DNA of 64,000 bases, taken from NCBI GenBank assembly GCA_017470535.1, contig JAFUYP010000040.1, positions 1-64,000 of the forward strand, in the 5' to 3' direction. Each line of letters begins with the position of its first letter. Within the stretch, counting starts at the first letter, position 1. Under the pieces are notes generated by a model that saw only the letters and a list, made by a program, of their open reading frames with translations, searched no databases and was not told where the DNA came from. Below, piece by piece: positions 1 to 7,040 of this stretch. The stretch comes from Ruminococcus sp. (GTDB taxonomy: Bacteria > Bacillota > Clostridia > Oscillospirales > Ruminococcaceae). A program made the translations under genes and the position numbers.

Positions 1-1
1 A

Positions 2-1003
2 CAGCTTTTTGAGATCTGGAATAAGAACGAGGTCTTTGTTGAGGACACTTTATGTGAAGCGGCATCTATGCTTGGAATAGAGCCGAAATATATGGTCTCG
101 GAATACGAGGACTTTAACAGTGCGGCAGACAAAGATAAAAATGTAATTTTGTTGTTTTTCAAAAAGAAAATTACTGCTATCAATAGCGGCGAGAAAAAGC
201 TTACTATGAATGCGGCTTTTAAGCAGGTCTTTGGAGAAGCTCTTGAACCAATGGGGTTTGTTAAGGCAAAAACCAAATATCCCTATTATATACGCTTTGT
301 TGATAACAGCTTTATTCAGATCATCGGTCTGAAGAAGGAAAAGGAAAACATTTTTTACATAATAGCCGGTATCGCTACTATTTATAGACCTGAAATTGAT
401 CTTAACTGCAGTCCGAGAATGAATTGCAATTGGCTGCTTGGTGTTTCAGAGATATACCAAAGTTGTCATTCATATGATCATGACAAACAGTACAGAAACA
501 GTATCATGCATTTTGGATTCAGATCATCTGAGAATGAAAATATTATAAATGCATTTAAAAGAGCATTAGGAGAGGTAGAAAAATGGGTCTTGCCGGAGTT
601 TGAAAAGATGCAGACATTATATGATGTGATAGATTATCTGATTACTGTTTATATTCCCGGGCTTGATGTTTTCGGGCCTGACGTTCAGTTTTACAGGCAC
701 GTTAACGATCGTGATGGTTTATTATGTTTTGAGCTTGATGACCCTTATGAAATTGCTGATAGAAGAGCAGAGAATTCATTTAAACAGGCATCATATAGGG
801 CAGAACGGAATAAAAACAGTTTTACAGAAGCAGACTACACCAAATTATGTGAGGATATTAAGCAACGTAATAAAGAGAGAAAAGAATATATCGGTAATAT
901 TCTTAATAATAAGGATCTGTATGATGAGACAATGGCGGAAATAAGACGGAGAAAAGAGAAAAATATCGAAATTCTCAGGGTATATGGGTTAGAGATCAAA
1001 TGA
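2..1003 (+). CDS. DUF4304-like protein, 5' end outside the window
   Basis: The frame is open from base 2, 22 codons ahead of the first ATG at 68, so the gene almost certainly begins outside the window and only its C-terminal part (about 333 codons) is seen. A stretch from about the KLTMNAAFKQ segment, with 'GFVKAKTKYPYYIRFV' and 'FIQIIGLKKEK', resembles the DUF4304 family, whose function is unknown. The C-terminal 80 residues are very charged and probably helical (many K/R/E with a terminal ERRKEK-like pattern). No signal peptide or membrane segment is visible. It stops 37 bases before the ribosome binding site of the next (broken) gene. Family assignment is tentative; the reading frame itself is convincing. 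Confidence 0.6.
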   Translation, partial: QLFEIWNKNEVFVEDTLCEAASMLGIEPKYMVSEYEDFNSAADKDKNVILLFFKKKITAINSGEKKLTMNAAFKQVFGEALEPMGFVKAKTKYPYYIRFVDNSFIQIIGLKKEKENIFYIIAGIATIYRPEIDLNCSPRMNCNWLLGVSEIYQSCHSYDHDKQYRNSIMHFGFRSSENENIINAFKRALGEVEKWVLPEFEKMQTLYDVIDYLITVYIPGLDVFGPDVQFYRHVNDRDGLLCFELDDPYEIADRRAENSFKQASYRAERNKNSFTEADYTKLCEDIKQRNKERKEYIGNILNNKDLYDETMAEIRRRKEKNIEILRVYGLEIK

Positions 1004-1040
1004 TCCATAAAATATGATTATTTAAATAGGAGGATAATAT

Positions 1041-1481
1041 ATGAAAATAAGAAAACTATTAAGGCAACACCGCACAACTAGCGCCACAGTCAAAAATATG
1101 ATATAATGCAGAAGTCACCGGTCAGCAGATACTTGATATACTGGTAGTCGGAGTAATGAAATATCCGGGAGAAAGCGGTTCGTTTATTCATGCTTCCGGC
1201 ATTGAATACACTATCGACGAAGGTATCCCAAGCTCTGTAAAGCTCGACGAAACAGAAATGTTCCTCGGTGTTGACGGAGAGTACAGAGTAAAGAATGTGC
1301 TTATAAACGCTGAGCCTCTGGATACATCAAAAACGTATACAGTCCAGGCAGCAATGGTAAAGGAACTGCTAACAGCACAAATACAGCGACCGCCGGCAAT
1401 CCTGTCACAGGTGCAGGAGTAGCAATGATACTACCGGCTGCATTCATTATCACAGCAGTTGTGACTAAAAAGAAAAAATAA
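1041..1481 (+). pseudogene. Remnant of a cell-wall-anchored 5'-nucleotidase (UshA-type), internally deleted and frameshifted
   Basis: A good ribosome binding site (AGGAGGATAATAT) precedes ATG 1041 and the start of a signal-peptide-like sequence (MKIRKLL). The frame then runs into a repeat fragment (from 1059) and stops. From about 1105, in another frame, the C-terminal domain of a 5'-nucleotidase can be read: EVTGQQILDIL, KYPGESGSF, SGIEYTID, GEYRVKNV and EPLDTSKTYTV are family hallmarks. Near 1340-1356 there is a second frameshift. The new frame reads NPVTGAG, a hydrophobic stretch and a KKKK tail ending at 1481, which is a sortase-type wall-anchoring signal. So the head and tail of a secreted, wall-anchored nucleotidase survive, and the catalytic metallophosphatase domain is gone. 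Confidence 0.75.
1059..1078 (+). repeat. Copy A of the TTAAGGCAACACCGC repeat (one end only)
   Basis: The sequence TTAAGGCAACACCGCACAAC lies inside the broken nucleotidase gene, exactly where the signal-peptide start is cut off. The same 15-base core occurs at 3777-3799 (minus orientation) and at both ends of 8090-8144. No opposite end is visible nearby, so this is a partial element or the scar of a deletion. Confidence 0.7.
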
Positions 1482-1501
1482 GCAAAACAAAAAACTTGCA
1501 A

Positions 1502-1536
1502 AAAAGGCTTATCCGAACATCAGGGATAAGCCTTTT
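1502..1536. terminator. Bidirectional rho-independent terminator between the nucleotidase remnant and ptsI
   Basis: AAAAGGCTTATCC, an 8-base loop, then GGGATAAGCCTTTT form a near-perfect stem with A and T runs on both sides. It can serve both the plus-strand remnant and minus-strand ptsI, whose stop codon is at 1543. Confidence 0.85.
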
Positions 1537-1542
1537 ATCTTA

Positions 1543-3177
1543 TTATGTTGATAGATCTGTTTTTCGTATGGTGTCTCTTAACACCAGTACGAAAGGCGCC
1601 GACACGCTCAGCTCGTCTATTCCCATTGCAAGAAACTTTTCCGTAAGTGTAGTATCTGCTGCAAGCTCGCCGCAAATACCTATCCATGCGCCGTGCTTGT
1701 GAGCGTTTTGAGCTGACATCTCAATGAGCCGCAGCACTGCCTCGTGATGTGTGTCTACAAATTCTTCGAGCTTTGCGTTCTGCCTGTCGCAGGCAAGAGT
1801 GTACTGCGTCAGATCGTTAGTTCCGACTGAGAAAAAATCCACCATTGGTGCGAGCCTGTCACTGATCATCGCTGCCGCAGGCGTTTCTATCATAATGCCA
1901 AGCTCTACATCTTCGCTGTACGCTATGCCTTCGGCTTTAAGCTCTTTTTTTGCCTGTTCGCAGGCGGCAAGGCATTTTTCGACCTCGCTGACACTTGTTA
2001 TCATCGGGAACATGATGCCGAGCTTTCCGTAAACAGACGCTCTGTATAAAGCTCTCAGCTGAGTTATAAATATCTCCGGTCTTTTAAGACATAACCTTAT
2101 CGCACGCAGACCGAGTGCAGGGTTGTCCTCTTTTTCAAGCCCCAGATGATCCACCTGCTTGTCGGCACCGATGTCGAGCGTGCGGATTATCACCTTTTTG
2201 TCTTTCATTCTTTCAAGCACTTTTTTGTATGCTGCAAGCTGCTGCTCCTCGGTGGGGGAGGTATCATTTGCAAGATATAAAAATTCCGACCTGAAAAGCC
2301 CTATGCCGCCTGCATCATTTGCAAGAACTGCATCTATCTCGTCTGTGCCGCCTATGTTTGCGTAGACCTTTATCTCCCTGCCGTCTTTGGTGATGTCCGG
2401 CTTGCCTTTGAGCTGCCCGAGCAGGGCTTTTCTGTGCTCGTCACGCTTTTGTATTTCAAGGTAGTGATCTGACGTTTGCTCGTCGGGGTCGATGATAAGC
2501 TCACCTGTATGACCGTCAACTATAAGCCTGTCGCCTTCCTTCACAGCGTTTAAAAACTCCTCGCCGGCATTTATGACCGCCGGGATATTCAGGCTTCTTG
2601 CAAGTATCGCCGTGTGTGAATTTGACGACCCGAACGCCGTCACAAATGCAAGCACCTTGCTTTTGTCAAGCGTCACTGTTTCGCTCGGTGAAAGATCATC
2701 GGCGCAGATTATCACTTTTTCATCAGCGTGTAAGCTATTGCTGTCAGCACCGGACAGACACGCTATCAGCCGGTTTGAAATATCCCTGACATCAGCAGAC
2801 CTTTCCTGCATATATGCATCGTCCATTGACCTGAACATTTTTGAAAATTCATCGCTCGTAACTGATACTGCATATTCTGCGTTCACAAGCTGAGTCTTTA
2901 TGATGTTTTCAATGCTTTCTGTGTAATCTTCGTCGTCAAGCATCATCATGTGTATCTCAAATATCTGTGCGTGATCTTCGCCGACCTCTTCAAGAGCCTT
3001 TTTGTATATTTCAATAAGCTGTGCAGTTGCTTTTTCTTTGGCGGTTTTTACCCTTTGCAGCTCTCTTTCGGGGTCGTCTATGTGAATGCGGTTTACACTT
3101 GTCTGCTGCCGCCGCAATACCTTTGCCGCACCGACAGCTACTGCCCCGTAAACACCTTTGCCGCTGAATCTTTGCAT
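1543..3177 (-). CDS. ptsI: Phosphoenolpyruvate-protein phosphotransferase (PTS enzyme I)
   Basis: Cytoplasmic enzyme I transfers phosphate from PEP to HPr, the first step of the sugar phosphotransferase system. At 544 aa it is slightly shorter than the usual 570-575. The phosphohistidine domain carries GSSNSHTAIL with the active histidine at about residue 188. The PEP-binding TIM barrel follows (GGIGLFRSEFLYL, IIRTLDIGADK, NPALGLRAIR, GIMIETPAAA, SVGTNDLTQY, GICGELAAD). The start is fixed by AAGGAGG seven bases upstream of ATG. ptsH ends 16 bases upstream on the same strand, so the two form the classic ptsHI operon. No sugar-specific EII genes are in the window. Confidence 0.97.
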   Translation of the reverse strand: MQRFSGKGVYGAVAVGAAKVLRRQQTSVNRIHIDDPERELQRVKTAKEKATAQLIEIYKKALEEVGEDHAQIFEIHMMMLDDEDYTESIENIIKTQLVNAEYAVSVTSDEFSKMFRSMDDAYMQERSADVRDISNRLIACLSGADSNSLHADEKVIICADDLSPSETVTLDKSKVLAFVTAFGSSNSHTAILARSLNIPAVINAGEEFLNAVKEGDRLIVDGHTGELIIDPDEQTSDHYLEIQKRDEHRKALLGQLKGKPDITKDGREIKVYANIGGTDEIDAVLANDAGGIGLFRSEFLYLANDTSPTEEQQLAAYKKVLERMKDKKVIIRTLDIGADKQVDHLGLEKEDNPALGLRAIRLCLKRPEIFITQLRALYRASVYGKLGIMFPMITSVSEVEKCLAACEQAKKELKAEGIAYSEDVELGIMIETPAAAMISDRLAPMVDFFSVGTNDLTQYTLACDRQNAKLEEFVDTHHEAVLRLIEMSAQNAHKHGAWIGICGELAADTTLTEKFLAMGIDELSVSAPFVLVLRDTIRKTDLST

Positions 3178-3193
3178 ACTGCTGCCTCCTTAT

Positions 3194-3454
3194 TTACAGA
3201 TTTGCCTGCATGAATCCCTCGACTTCTTTGACAGCATTGTCCTCGTCAGGACCTTCGACCGTGACATTTACAGTGTCACCGCATTTTACGCCGAGCCCCA
3301 TAAGCATTATCAGCTTTGCAGCATCAACGCTTTTACCGTCCTTTTCGATAGTGATGCTTGTACCCTTCCAGCTCTTTGCGAGTTTTGCAAGATTACCTGC
3401 CGGTCTTGCGTGGATACCTAATTCATCTTTGATCGTGTAGCTGAATGATTTCAT
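3194..3454 (-). CDS. ptsH: HPr phosphocarrier protein, with His15 but without the regulatory Ser46
   Basis: HPr carries phosphate from enzyme I to the sugar-specific PTS enzymes. The 86-aa product starts at 3454, where GAAAGGAAG precedes ATG; a longer frame from 3472 has no better support. The phosphoacceptor loop GIHARPAG has His15 and Arg17 intact, so PTS transfer should work. In Bacillus-type HPr the regulatory serine lies in KSIMGVMSL. Here the aligned stretch is AKLIMLMGL, with Lys47 at the Ser46 position. HPr kinase should therefore have no serine to modify, so classical HPr(Ser-P)/CcpA repression would need another protein (compare 34612-34842). It is the first gene of ptsHI, transcribed from a strong promoter at 3552-3580. 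Confidence 0.93.
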   Translation of the reverse strand: MKSFSYTIKDELGIHARPAGNLAKLAKSWKGTSITIEKDGKSVDAAKLIMLMGLGVKCGDTVNVTVEGPDEDNAVKEVEGFMQANL

Positions 3455-3551
3455 TATATTTCTTCCTTTCATGTTTTGTTATACAGGCTTATGTCCTTAG
3501 CTGTTGCCGGTGCTGTCACACCGGTAGAGTTTTCACAGCTTTCTTTTCTAA

Positions 3552-3580
3552 ATTATATCATTTTTCTCCATTGCTGTCAA
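3552..3580 (-). promoter_or_regulatory. Strong sigma-A promoter of ptsHI
   Basis: On the minus strand TTGACA (3575-3580) and TATAAT (3552-3557) are both perfect consensus hexamers with a 17-base spacer. The start site would lie near 3545, giving a leader of about 90 bases before ptsH. That leader holds a GC-rich hairpin (CCGGTG...CACCGG, about 3505-3525) of unknown role. Confidence 0.85.
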
Positions 3581-3586
3581 GAAAGC

Positions 3587-3634
3587 AAGGTATAAGCCAA
3601 TATAACGTTTAAGGTATAAGCCAATATAACGTTT
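3587..3634. repeat. Perfect tandem repeat of a 24-base unit just upstream of the ptsH -35 box
   Basis: Two identical 24-base units (3587-3610 and 3611-3634), each beginning AAGGTATAAGCC and ending AACGTTT, sit head to tail. Copy one starts 7 bases upstream of the -35 hexamer. Position and exact identity suggest either activator/UP-element sites or a very recent duplication. Confidence 0.8.
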
Positions 3635-3642
3635 AGAATAAA

Positions 3643-3745
3643 AAAGAAGAAAGAAAACACGATCAATAGCATAGACTTTGCTTTCTGAGCAAACGTTCGC
3701 TTTATGCGAAAGCATCAATGATCTAATATCTTCTTTCTTCTTGAT
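3643..3745. repeat. Long imperfect inverted repeat in the 3455-3799 intergenic region
   Basis: AAGAAGAAAGA at 3646-3656 is mirrored by TCTTTCTTCTT at 3732-3741, with GATCA/TGATC pairs and a small GCTTT...AAAGC hairpin inside. The whole block could fold into one hairpin of about 100 nt. No ORF is convincing here. Together with the ptsH promoter, the tandem repeat and repeat copy B, it fills the 345-base gap between the hydrolase-kinase gene and ptsH. Confidence 0.5.
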
Positions 3746-3776
3746 CTATTCAATTATTACACAAAGGCGTGAACCT

Positions 3777-3799
3777 GTGGTCGTGCGGTGTTGCCTTAA
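3777..3799 (-). repeat. Copy B of the TTAAGGCAACACCGC repeat (minus orientation)
   Basis: Read on the minus strand the copy begins TTAAGGCAACACCGCACGAC. It directly abuts the stop codon of the hydrolase-kinase gene (3800-3802). It lies next to the imperfect hairpin at 3643-3745, which may be the rest of the same degenerate element. Confidence 0.65.
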
Positions 3800-5281
3800 T
3801 TATGCCAGTATCCCGAGACCGCTTATCTTGTCTGAAATAATTCTCACCTTTTCGGTCAGCATATTTATGTCAGCCCTGTCTTTATCCGAAAGAGTCTTTT
3901 TCTTTCTTATCTGACCTATCAGCCTGATGTATGCGAAAAGCTCAGCTTTCGCAGTGACAGATGACAGCATTTCCTTGTCGTCTGTTTTGAAATAATACTT
4001 AATAAAGCTGTAATAAAAATCCTCTGCCGTTTGAAGCGGTATGCCCATAAACTCTTTTATCGTATCAGGGTCTATTATAGCATATCCTATATAGAAAAGA
4101 TAAATGCTGCTTATATCAAGTATCGGGTCTCCGACAGACATTCTGTCAACGTCGATGAACATAGGCTCGTTGTTTGAAAGAAAAACATTTCCCGTGTGAA
4201 GATCGCCGTGAACAAGTGTGTCTGCTGCCGGCATTTTTTCTATCTTTTCAAGGAGACTGTCTTTAAGCTCTTCATCAGTGTCCCTGAAAGCACGCTTTAC
4301 CCAGTTTTTGAGCTGGATAGATGCGTCAGGGAACAGCTTGTCATTATCAGTATGAGTCGTATGTATCGCAAGTGCCAGCTCTGCCATAATGCCTGCATAG
4401 TAATCTACACGCCCGATGTCTTTTGATATAAGCTCGGATATTGTCTTTGCATCAATAAGCTCAAACATAGCGCCGTAGCCCTTGCCAACTGATACTATCC
4501 CGAAAGATATAGCCGTAGGCAGCCCCAGAACAAAGGCGGTCCTTGCAAGACTAATCTCACGTTCTACATCAGCATAGGTGTTTTTCTCATTGTATACCTT
4601 TACTATCAGTTCATCGTCATATCGGTATACTTCGCCCTTTGCGCCCTTGCCTATACGCTTGCAGCCGTCCACACTGATCTCACGGTATTCCTTGTATTTG
4701 GTCTTAGACGTATCAAAGGTACCAGGCCAGATGTAGTTTATGCGGTCAACATATTCCTTGTAGCAGCCTGTCTTGTTAAGCTCCATTTCGACGTATTCTG
4801 CGATAGTCTTGTAGTACCACAGGTGGAATGACGGATCCTTCTGATGCAGCATTCCCCACAGCTTGTCACCCACTTCGCCGTATGCACCTGCAAGTGAGCG
4901 CATATTTGACAGCTTGTCTGCAAGCCACAGCATCTTGACACCTATATCAGTACTGCTTTTAAGCATTTCAAGGCTTAGCTCTTTGCGCTTTTGCCATGTA
5001 GATGCTCTGTCCTCGCCGGGAAATTGTTCTTCTGTCTCGGAATTTACAAGCATAGCTACTCTCTCGCCGAAGCGCTTTTTTATTTCTTTGAGTGTACCGT
5101 CTGTGTCCTCTACGATGTCGTGCAGTACACCGGCTGCAATTATCTCCTGATCGTCAGTCATCGAAGAAAGTATCTGGGCGACCTCAAGGGGGTGAAGTAT
5201 GTAAGGGGTATTGTTTATTTTCCTTTTCTTACCCTGGTGCATTATTGTAGAGTAGATGATCGCTTCTTCCAGTAGATCCAT
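3800..5281 (-). CDS. MESH1/SpoT-type (p)ppGpp hydrolase domain fused to an aminoglycoside-phosphotransferase-like kinase domain
   Basis: 493 aa. Residues 1-130 match the alarmone hydrolase fold: H15 in MHQGKKRK, PYILHP with H30, the HD signature LHDIVEDT (H54, D55, E58, D59) and LADKLSNMR (D122). In MESH1/SpoT the equivalent histidines and aspartates bind the catalytic Mn. No (p)ppGpp synthetase domain is present. From about residue 205 a protein-kinase-like fold follows: a glycine-rich loop (IGKGAKGEVY), VKVY with the ATP-binding lysine, the catalytic loop VHGDLHTGN and the metal-binding FIDVDR, as in APH/choline kinases. Both active sites look complete. The kinase substrate cannot be told from sequence. 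The gene lies downstream of, and co-oriented with, the five VOC genes, behind a small hairpin at 5299-5331. The start has a GGAAGGA ribosome site. Confidence 0.8.
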   Translation of the reverse strand: MDLLEEAIIYSTIMHQGKKRKINNTPYILHPLEVAQILSSMTDDQEIIAAGVLHDIVEDTDGTLKEIKKRFGERVAMLVNSETEEQFPGEDRASTWQKRKELSLEMLKSSTDIGVKMLWLADKLSNMRSLAGAYGEVGDKLWGMLHQKDPSFHLWYYKTIAEYVEMELNKTGCYKEYVDRINYIWPGTFDTSKTKYKEYREISVDGCKRIGKGAKGEVYRYDDELIVKVYNEKNTYADVEREISLARTAFVLGLPTAISFGIVSVGKGYGAMFELIDAKTISELISKDIGRVDYYAGIMAELALAIHTTHTDNDKLFPDASIQLKNWVKRAFRDTDEELKDSLLEKIEKMPAADTLVHGDLHTGNVFLSNNEPMFIDVDRMSVGDPILDISSIYLFYIGYAIIDPDTIKEFMGIPLQTAEDFYYSFIKYYFKTDDKEMLSSVTAKAELFAYIRLIGQIRKKKTLSDKDRADINMLTEKVRIISDKISGLGILA

Positions 5282-5298
5282 TTTTATTATTCCTTCCT

Positions 5299-5341
5299 GA
5301 AAACAGCCTGCCCGTGTTTGCGGACAGGCATGAGTTTTTTT
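5299..5341 (-). terminator. Possible weak terminator or attenuator before the hydrolase-kinase gene
   Basis: On the minus strand GCCTGTCC and GGGCAGGC pair around a short loop and are followed by TGTTTTC. It lies between the last VOC gene (stop at 5357) and the ribosome site of the hydrolase-kinase gene, so it could reduce read-through from the VOC operon. Confidence 0.45.
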
Positions 5342-5356
5342 GCTGCTTAAAATATA

Positions 5357-5725
5357 TCACTTGATATGCTTTACAAGACTTATAGTAAGCCCGGTAGGGG
5401 AGATCATTGTTGCAGACTTTGAACTATTTGAGTCGATAGTCTTGTCGCCACGGTTGTTCTTGAAACCATGCTCAGTGAGTATCCTGTAAGCCTCATCAAA
5501 GTCATCAACGTTCATTCTTATAAGTGTCATATCCTGCTGCATACCCTTTATGTCACCGACATCAACACGGAAGCCGTCCTCATTCTTCATATCGACAGCA
5601 TTCATATCCTTGTCGTCTATGTTTTCCTGGAAATGCTTTCTTTCAAAGCCCAGCTCCTCAAAGACCTTTACCACTTCCTCGCAATGCGATGTTGCAACTA
5701 TCGGGTTAAAAGATGTTATTTTCAT
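5357..5725 (-). CDS. VOC-fold (glyoxalase/bleomycin-resistance-like) protein, paralogue 5 of a tandem array
   Basis: 122 aa, a single VOC-type half-module pair. It opens with MKITSFNPIV, continues with VFEELGFERKH, DGFRVDV and IRMNVDDFDEAY, and ends MISPTGLTISLVKHIK. These blocks recur in the same order in the four genes upstream, so all five are recent paralogues. The His/Glu metal ligands of glyoxalase I are not apparent at the expected strand positions (NPIV, GFRVDV, RMNV, TISLV), so it may bind a ligand without a metal. Its start codon is 3 bases after the previous stop, with AGGAATAAAA as ribosome site inside the upstream gene. Substrate unknown. Confidence 0.75.
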   Translation of the reverse strand: MKITSFNPIVATSHCEEVVKVFEELGFERKHFQENIDDKDMNAVDMKNEDGFRVDVGDIKGMQQDMTLIRMNVDDFDEAYRILTEHGFKNNRGDKTIDSNSSKSATMISPTGLTISLVKHIK

Positions 5726-5727
5726 TT

Positions 5728-6108
5728 TTATTCCTGATCCTTTCTTATATGCTCTGCAACGCTTATAGAGAATCCCGAAGGAGATACCATCATCGTAGCC
5801 TTTGATGAACCTGTATCGGTTATTTTTGCGCCCTGAGCGTTTTTAAAGCCCTTTTCTTCAAGTGTTTTTATAGTTTCATCAAGATCACGCACATTCATTC
5901 TTATGGAAACAAAATCCTGCGGTATCATTTCTGCCTTGACGATGCTTATTCTGAATCCGTCCGGATTTTTCATATCAATTGCGGAAATGTCTTTGTCGTT
6001 TATACCGGTCTTTGTGTGTCTTTTCTCAAAGCCGAGTGCTTCAAAAATTGCTATCGTTTCTTCTGCGTTTTTTGTGAGTATCATGGGGTTAAATGCAGTT
6101 ATTTTCAT
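5728..6108 (-). CDS. VOC-fold protein, paralogue 4 of the tandem array
   Basis: 126 aa with the same plan as its neighbours: MKITAFNPMI, IFEALGFEKRH, DGFRISI, IRMNVRDLDETI, and a MMVSPSGFSISVAEH terminus. The second strand reads FRISIV rather than FRVDV. It is separated by 59 bases from the upstream copy and by 2 from the downstream copy, so these last two are probably translationally coupled. The product is small, soluble and lacks a signal peptide, so it is cytoplasmic. Function is unknown beyond the VOC fold. Confidence 0.75.
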   Translation of the reverse strand: MKITAFNPMILTKNAEETIAIFEALGFEKRHTKTGINDKDISAIDMKNPDGFRISIVKAEMIPQDFVSIRMNVRDLDETIKTLEEKGFKNAQGAKITDTGSSKATMMVSPSGFSISVAEHIRKDQE

Positions 6109-6166
6109 TTTTATTACCTCTCATGTTTTAAAATATGTGTTTTTCTTATGTTGTGACGTTATGGTT

Positions 6167-6535
6167 TCAGCTCTTTTTGTGGTGGCAAAGGTCAAATGCG
6201 AAGCCAGAGGGTGAGACCATCATGCAGGACTTGGAAGACGCTGTCTCAACGATGTTGCCGGATTTGTTTATAAATCCCTTTGCTGTAAGGAATTCGTAAG
6301 CCTCGTCGAAGTTATCAACGTTCATTCGGATAATTGTGATGTCCTGCTTGGTATTCGGTGCGTTTGCAACGTCTACCTGAAAGCCGTCAGGATTCTTAAG
6401 TGTAATGTTTGTGATGTCCTTGTTATCGACATTCTCGTTTGTGTGACGCTTTTCAAAGCCTAAGTCTTCAAAGAGCTTTACTGTCTCCGCTCCTTTTGAT
6501 GTAATGATAAGTGGATTGAATGATGTAAATTTCAT
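6167..6535 (-). CDS. VOC-fold protein, paralogue 3 of the tandem array
   Basis: 122 aa from ATG 6535. A longer frame from 6586 exists, but GGAGGAATAAT immediately before 6535 and alignment with the sister proteins (all begin MKhTsFNP) fix the shorter start. Shared blocks are MKFTSFNPLI, LFEDLGFEKRH, DGFQVDV, IRMNVDNFDEAYEFL and SSKSCMMVSPSGF. The C-terminus (FAFDLCHHKKS) is more divergent than in the others and adds two histidines and a cysteine. Same operon as the flanking copies. Substrate not recognisable. Confidence 0.74.
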   Translation of the reverse strand: MKFTSFNPLIITSKGAETVKLFEDLGFEKRHTNENVDNKDITNITLKNPDGFQVDVANAPNTKQDITIIRMNVDNFDEAYEFLTAKGFINKSGNIVETASSKSCMMVSPSGFAFDLCHHKKS

Positions 6536-6601
6536 ATTATTCCTCCTAATAAAATATTTTAATGTTTGCCCCTGTGGGGCGGACATAATTGCGACTGTGT
6601 T

Positions 6602-6979
6602 TTATTTGTGGTTTTTAAAATGCTCAGAGATGACAAGAGTAAATCCGCTTGGTGATACCATTGCAGTACCTTTGCTTGAAGCCGACTCACCGACCTTTTC
6701 GCCCTGCACGTTTTTAAAACCTCTTTCTGTCAGGAAATCAAATGCTTCCTGGTAATTACTGACGTTCACTCTTATAGATGTCATATCCTGAGGGATCCTG
6801 TCAACTGCTGAGATGTCAACGTGAAAGCCGTTTTCATCACGCATTCTGACATTTGTGATGCCCTCATCGTTAAGACCTGTTTTGACGTGACGCTTTTCAA
6901 AGCCTAATTCTTCAAAAAGCGATATGACATCATCTGCTTTCGGTGTCATTATCATGGGGTTGAATGTTGTGATCTTCAT
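6602..6979 (-). CDS. VOC-fold protein, paralogue 2 of the tandem array
   Basis: 125 aa: MKITTFNPMI, LFEELGFEKRH, NGFHVDIS, IRVNVSNYQEAFDFL, MVSPSGFTLVISEHFK. This copy alone among the five has a histidine in the second strand (GFHVDI). A weak ribosome site (AGGAGAATACTT) precedes ATG 6979. It lies 61 bases after paralogue 1 and 66 before paralogue 3. Similarity to its neighbours over the full length indicates tandem duplication rather than separate acquisition. Confidence 0.75.
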   Translation of the reverse strand: MKITTFNPMIMTPKADDVISLFEELGFEKRHVKTGLNDEGITNVRMRDENGFHVDISAVDRIPQDMTSIRVNVSNYQEAFDFLTERGFKNVQGEKVGESASSKGTAMVSPSGFTLVISEHFKNHK

Positions 6980-7040
6980 AAGTATTCTCCTCTGAATGTA
7001 GTATATTTTATCAGCCCGTGCTGAATGTGGATCTATGGTG

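Noticed and set aside
3587..3634. CRISPR-like repeat
   Set aside because: The two 24-base units are directly adjacent with no spacers, and there are no cas genes in the window.
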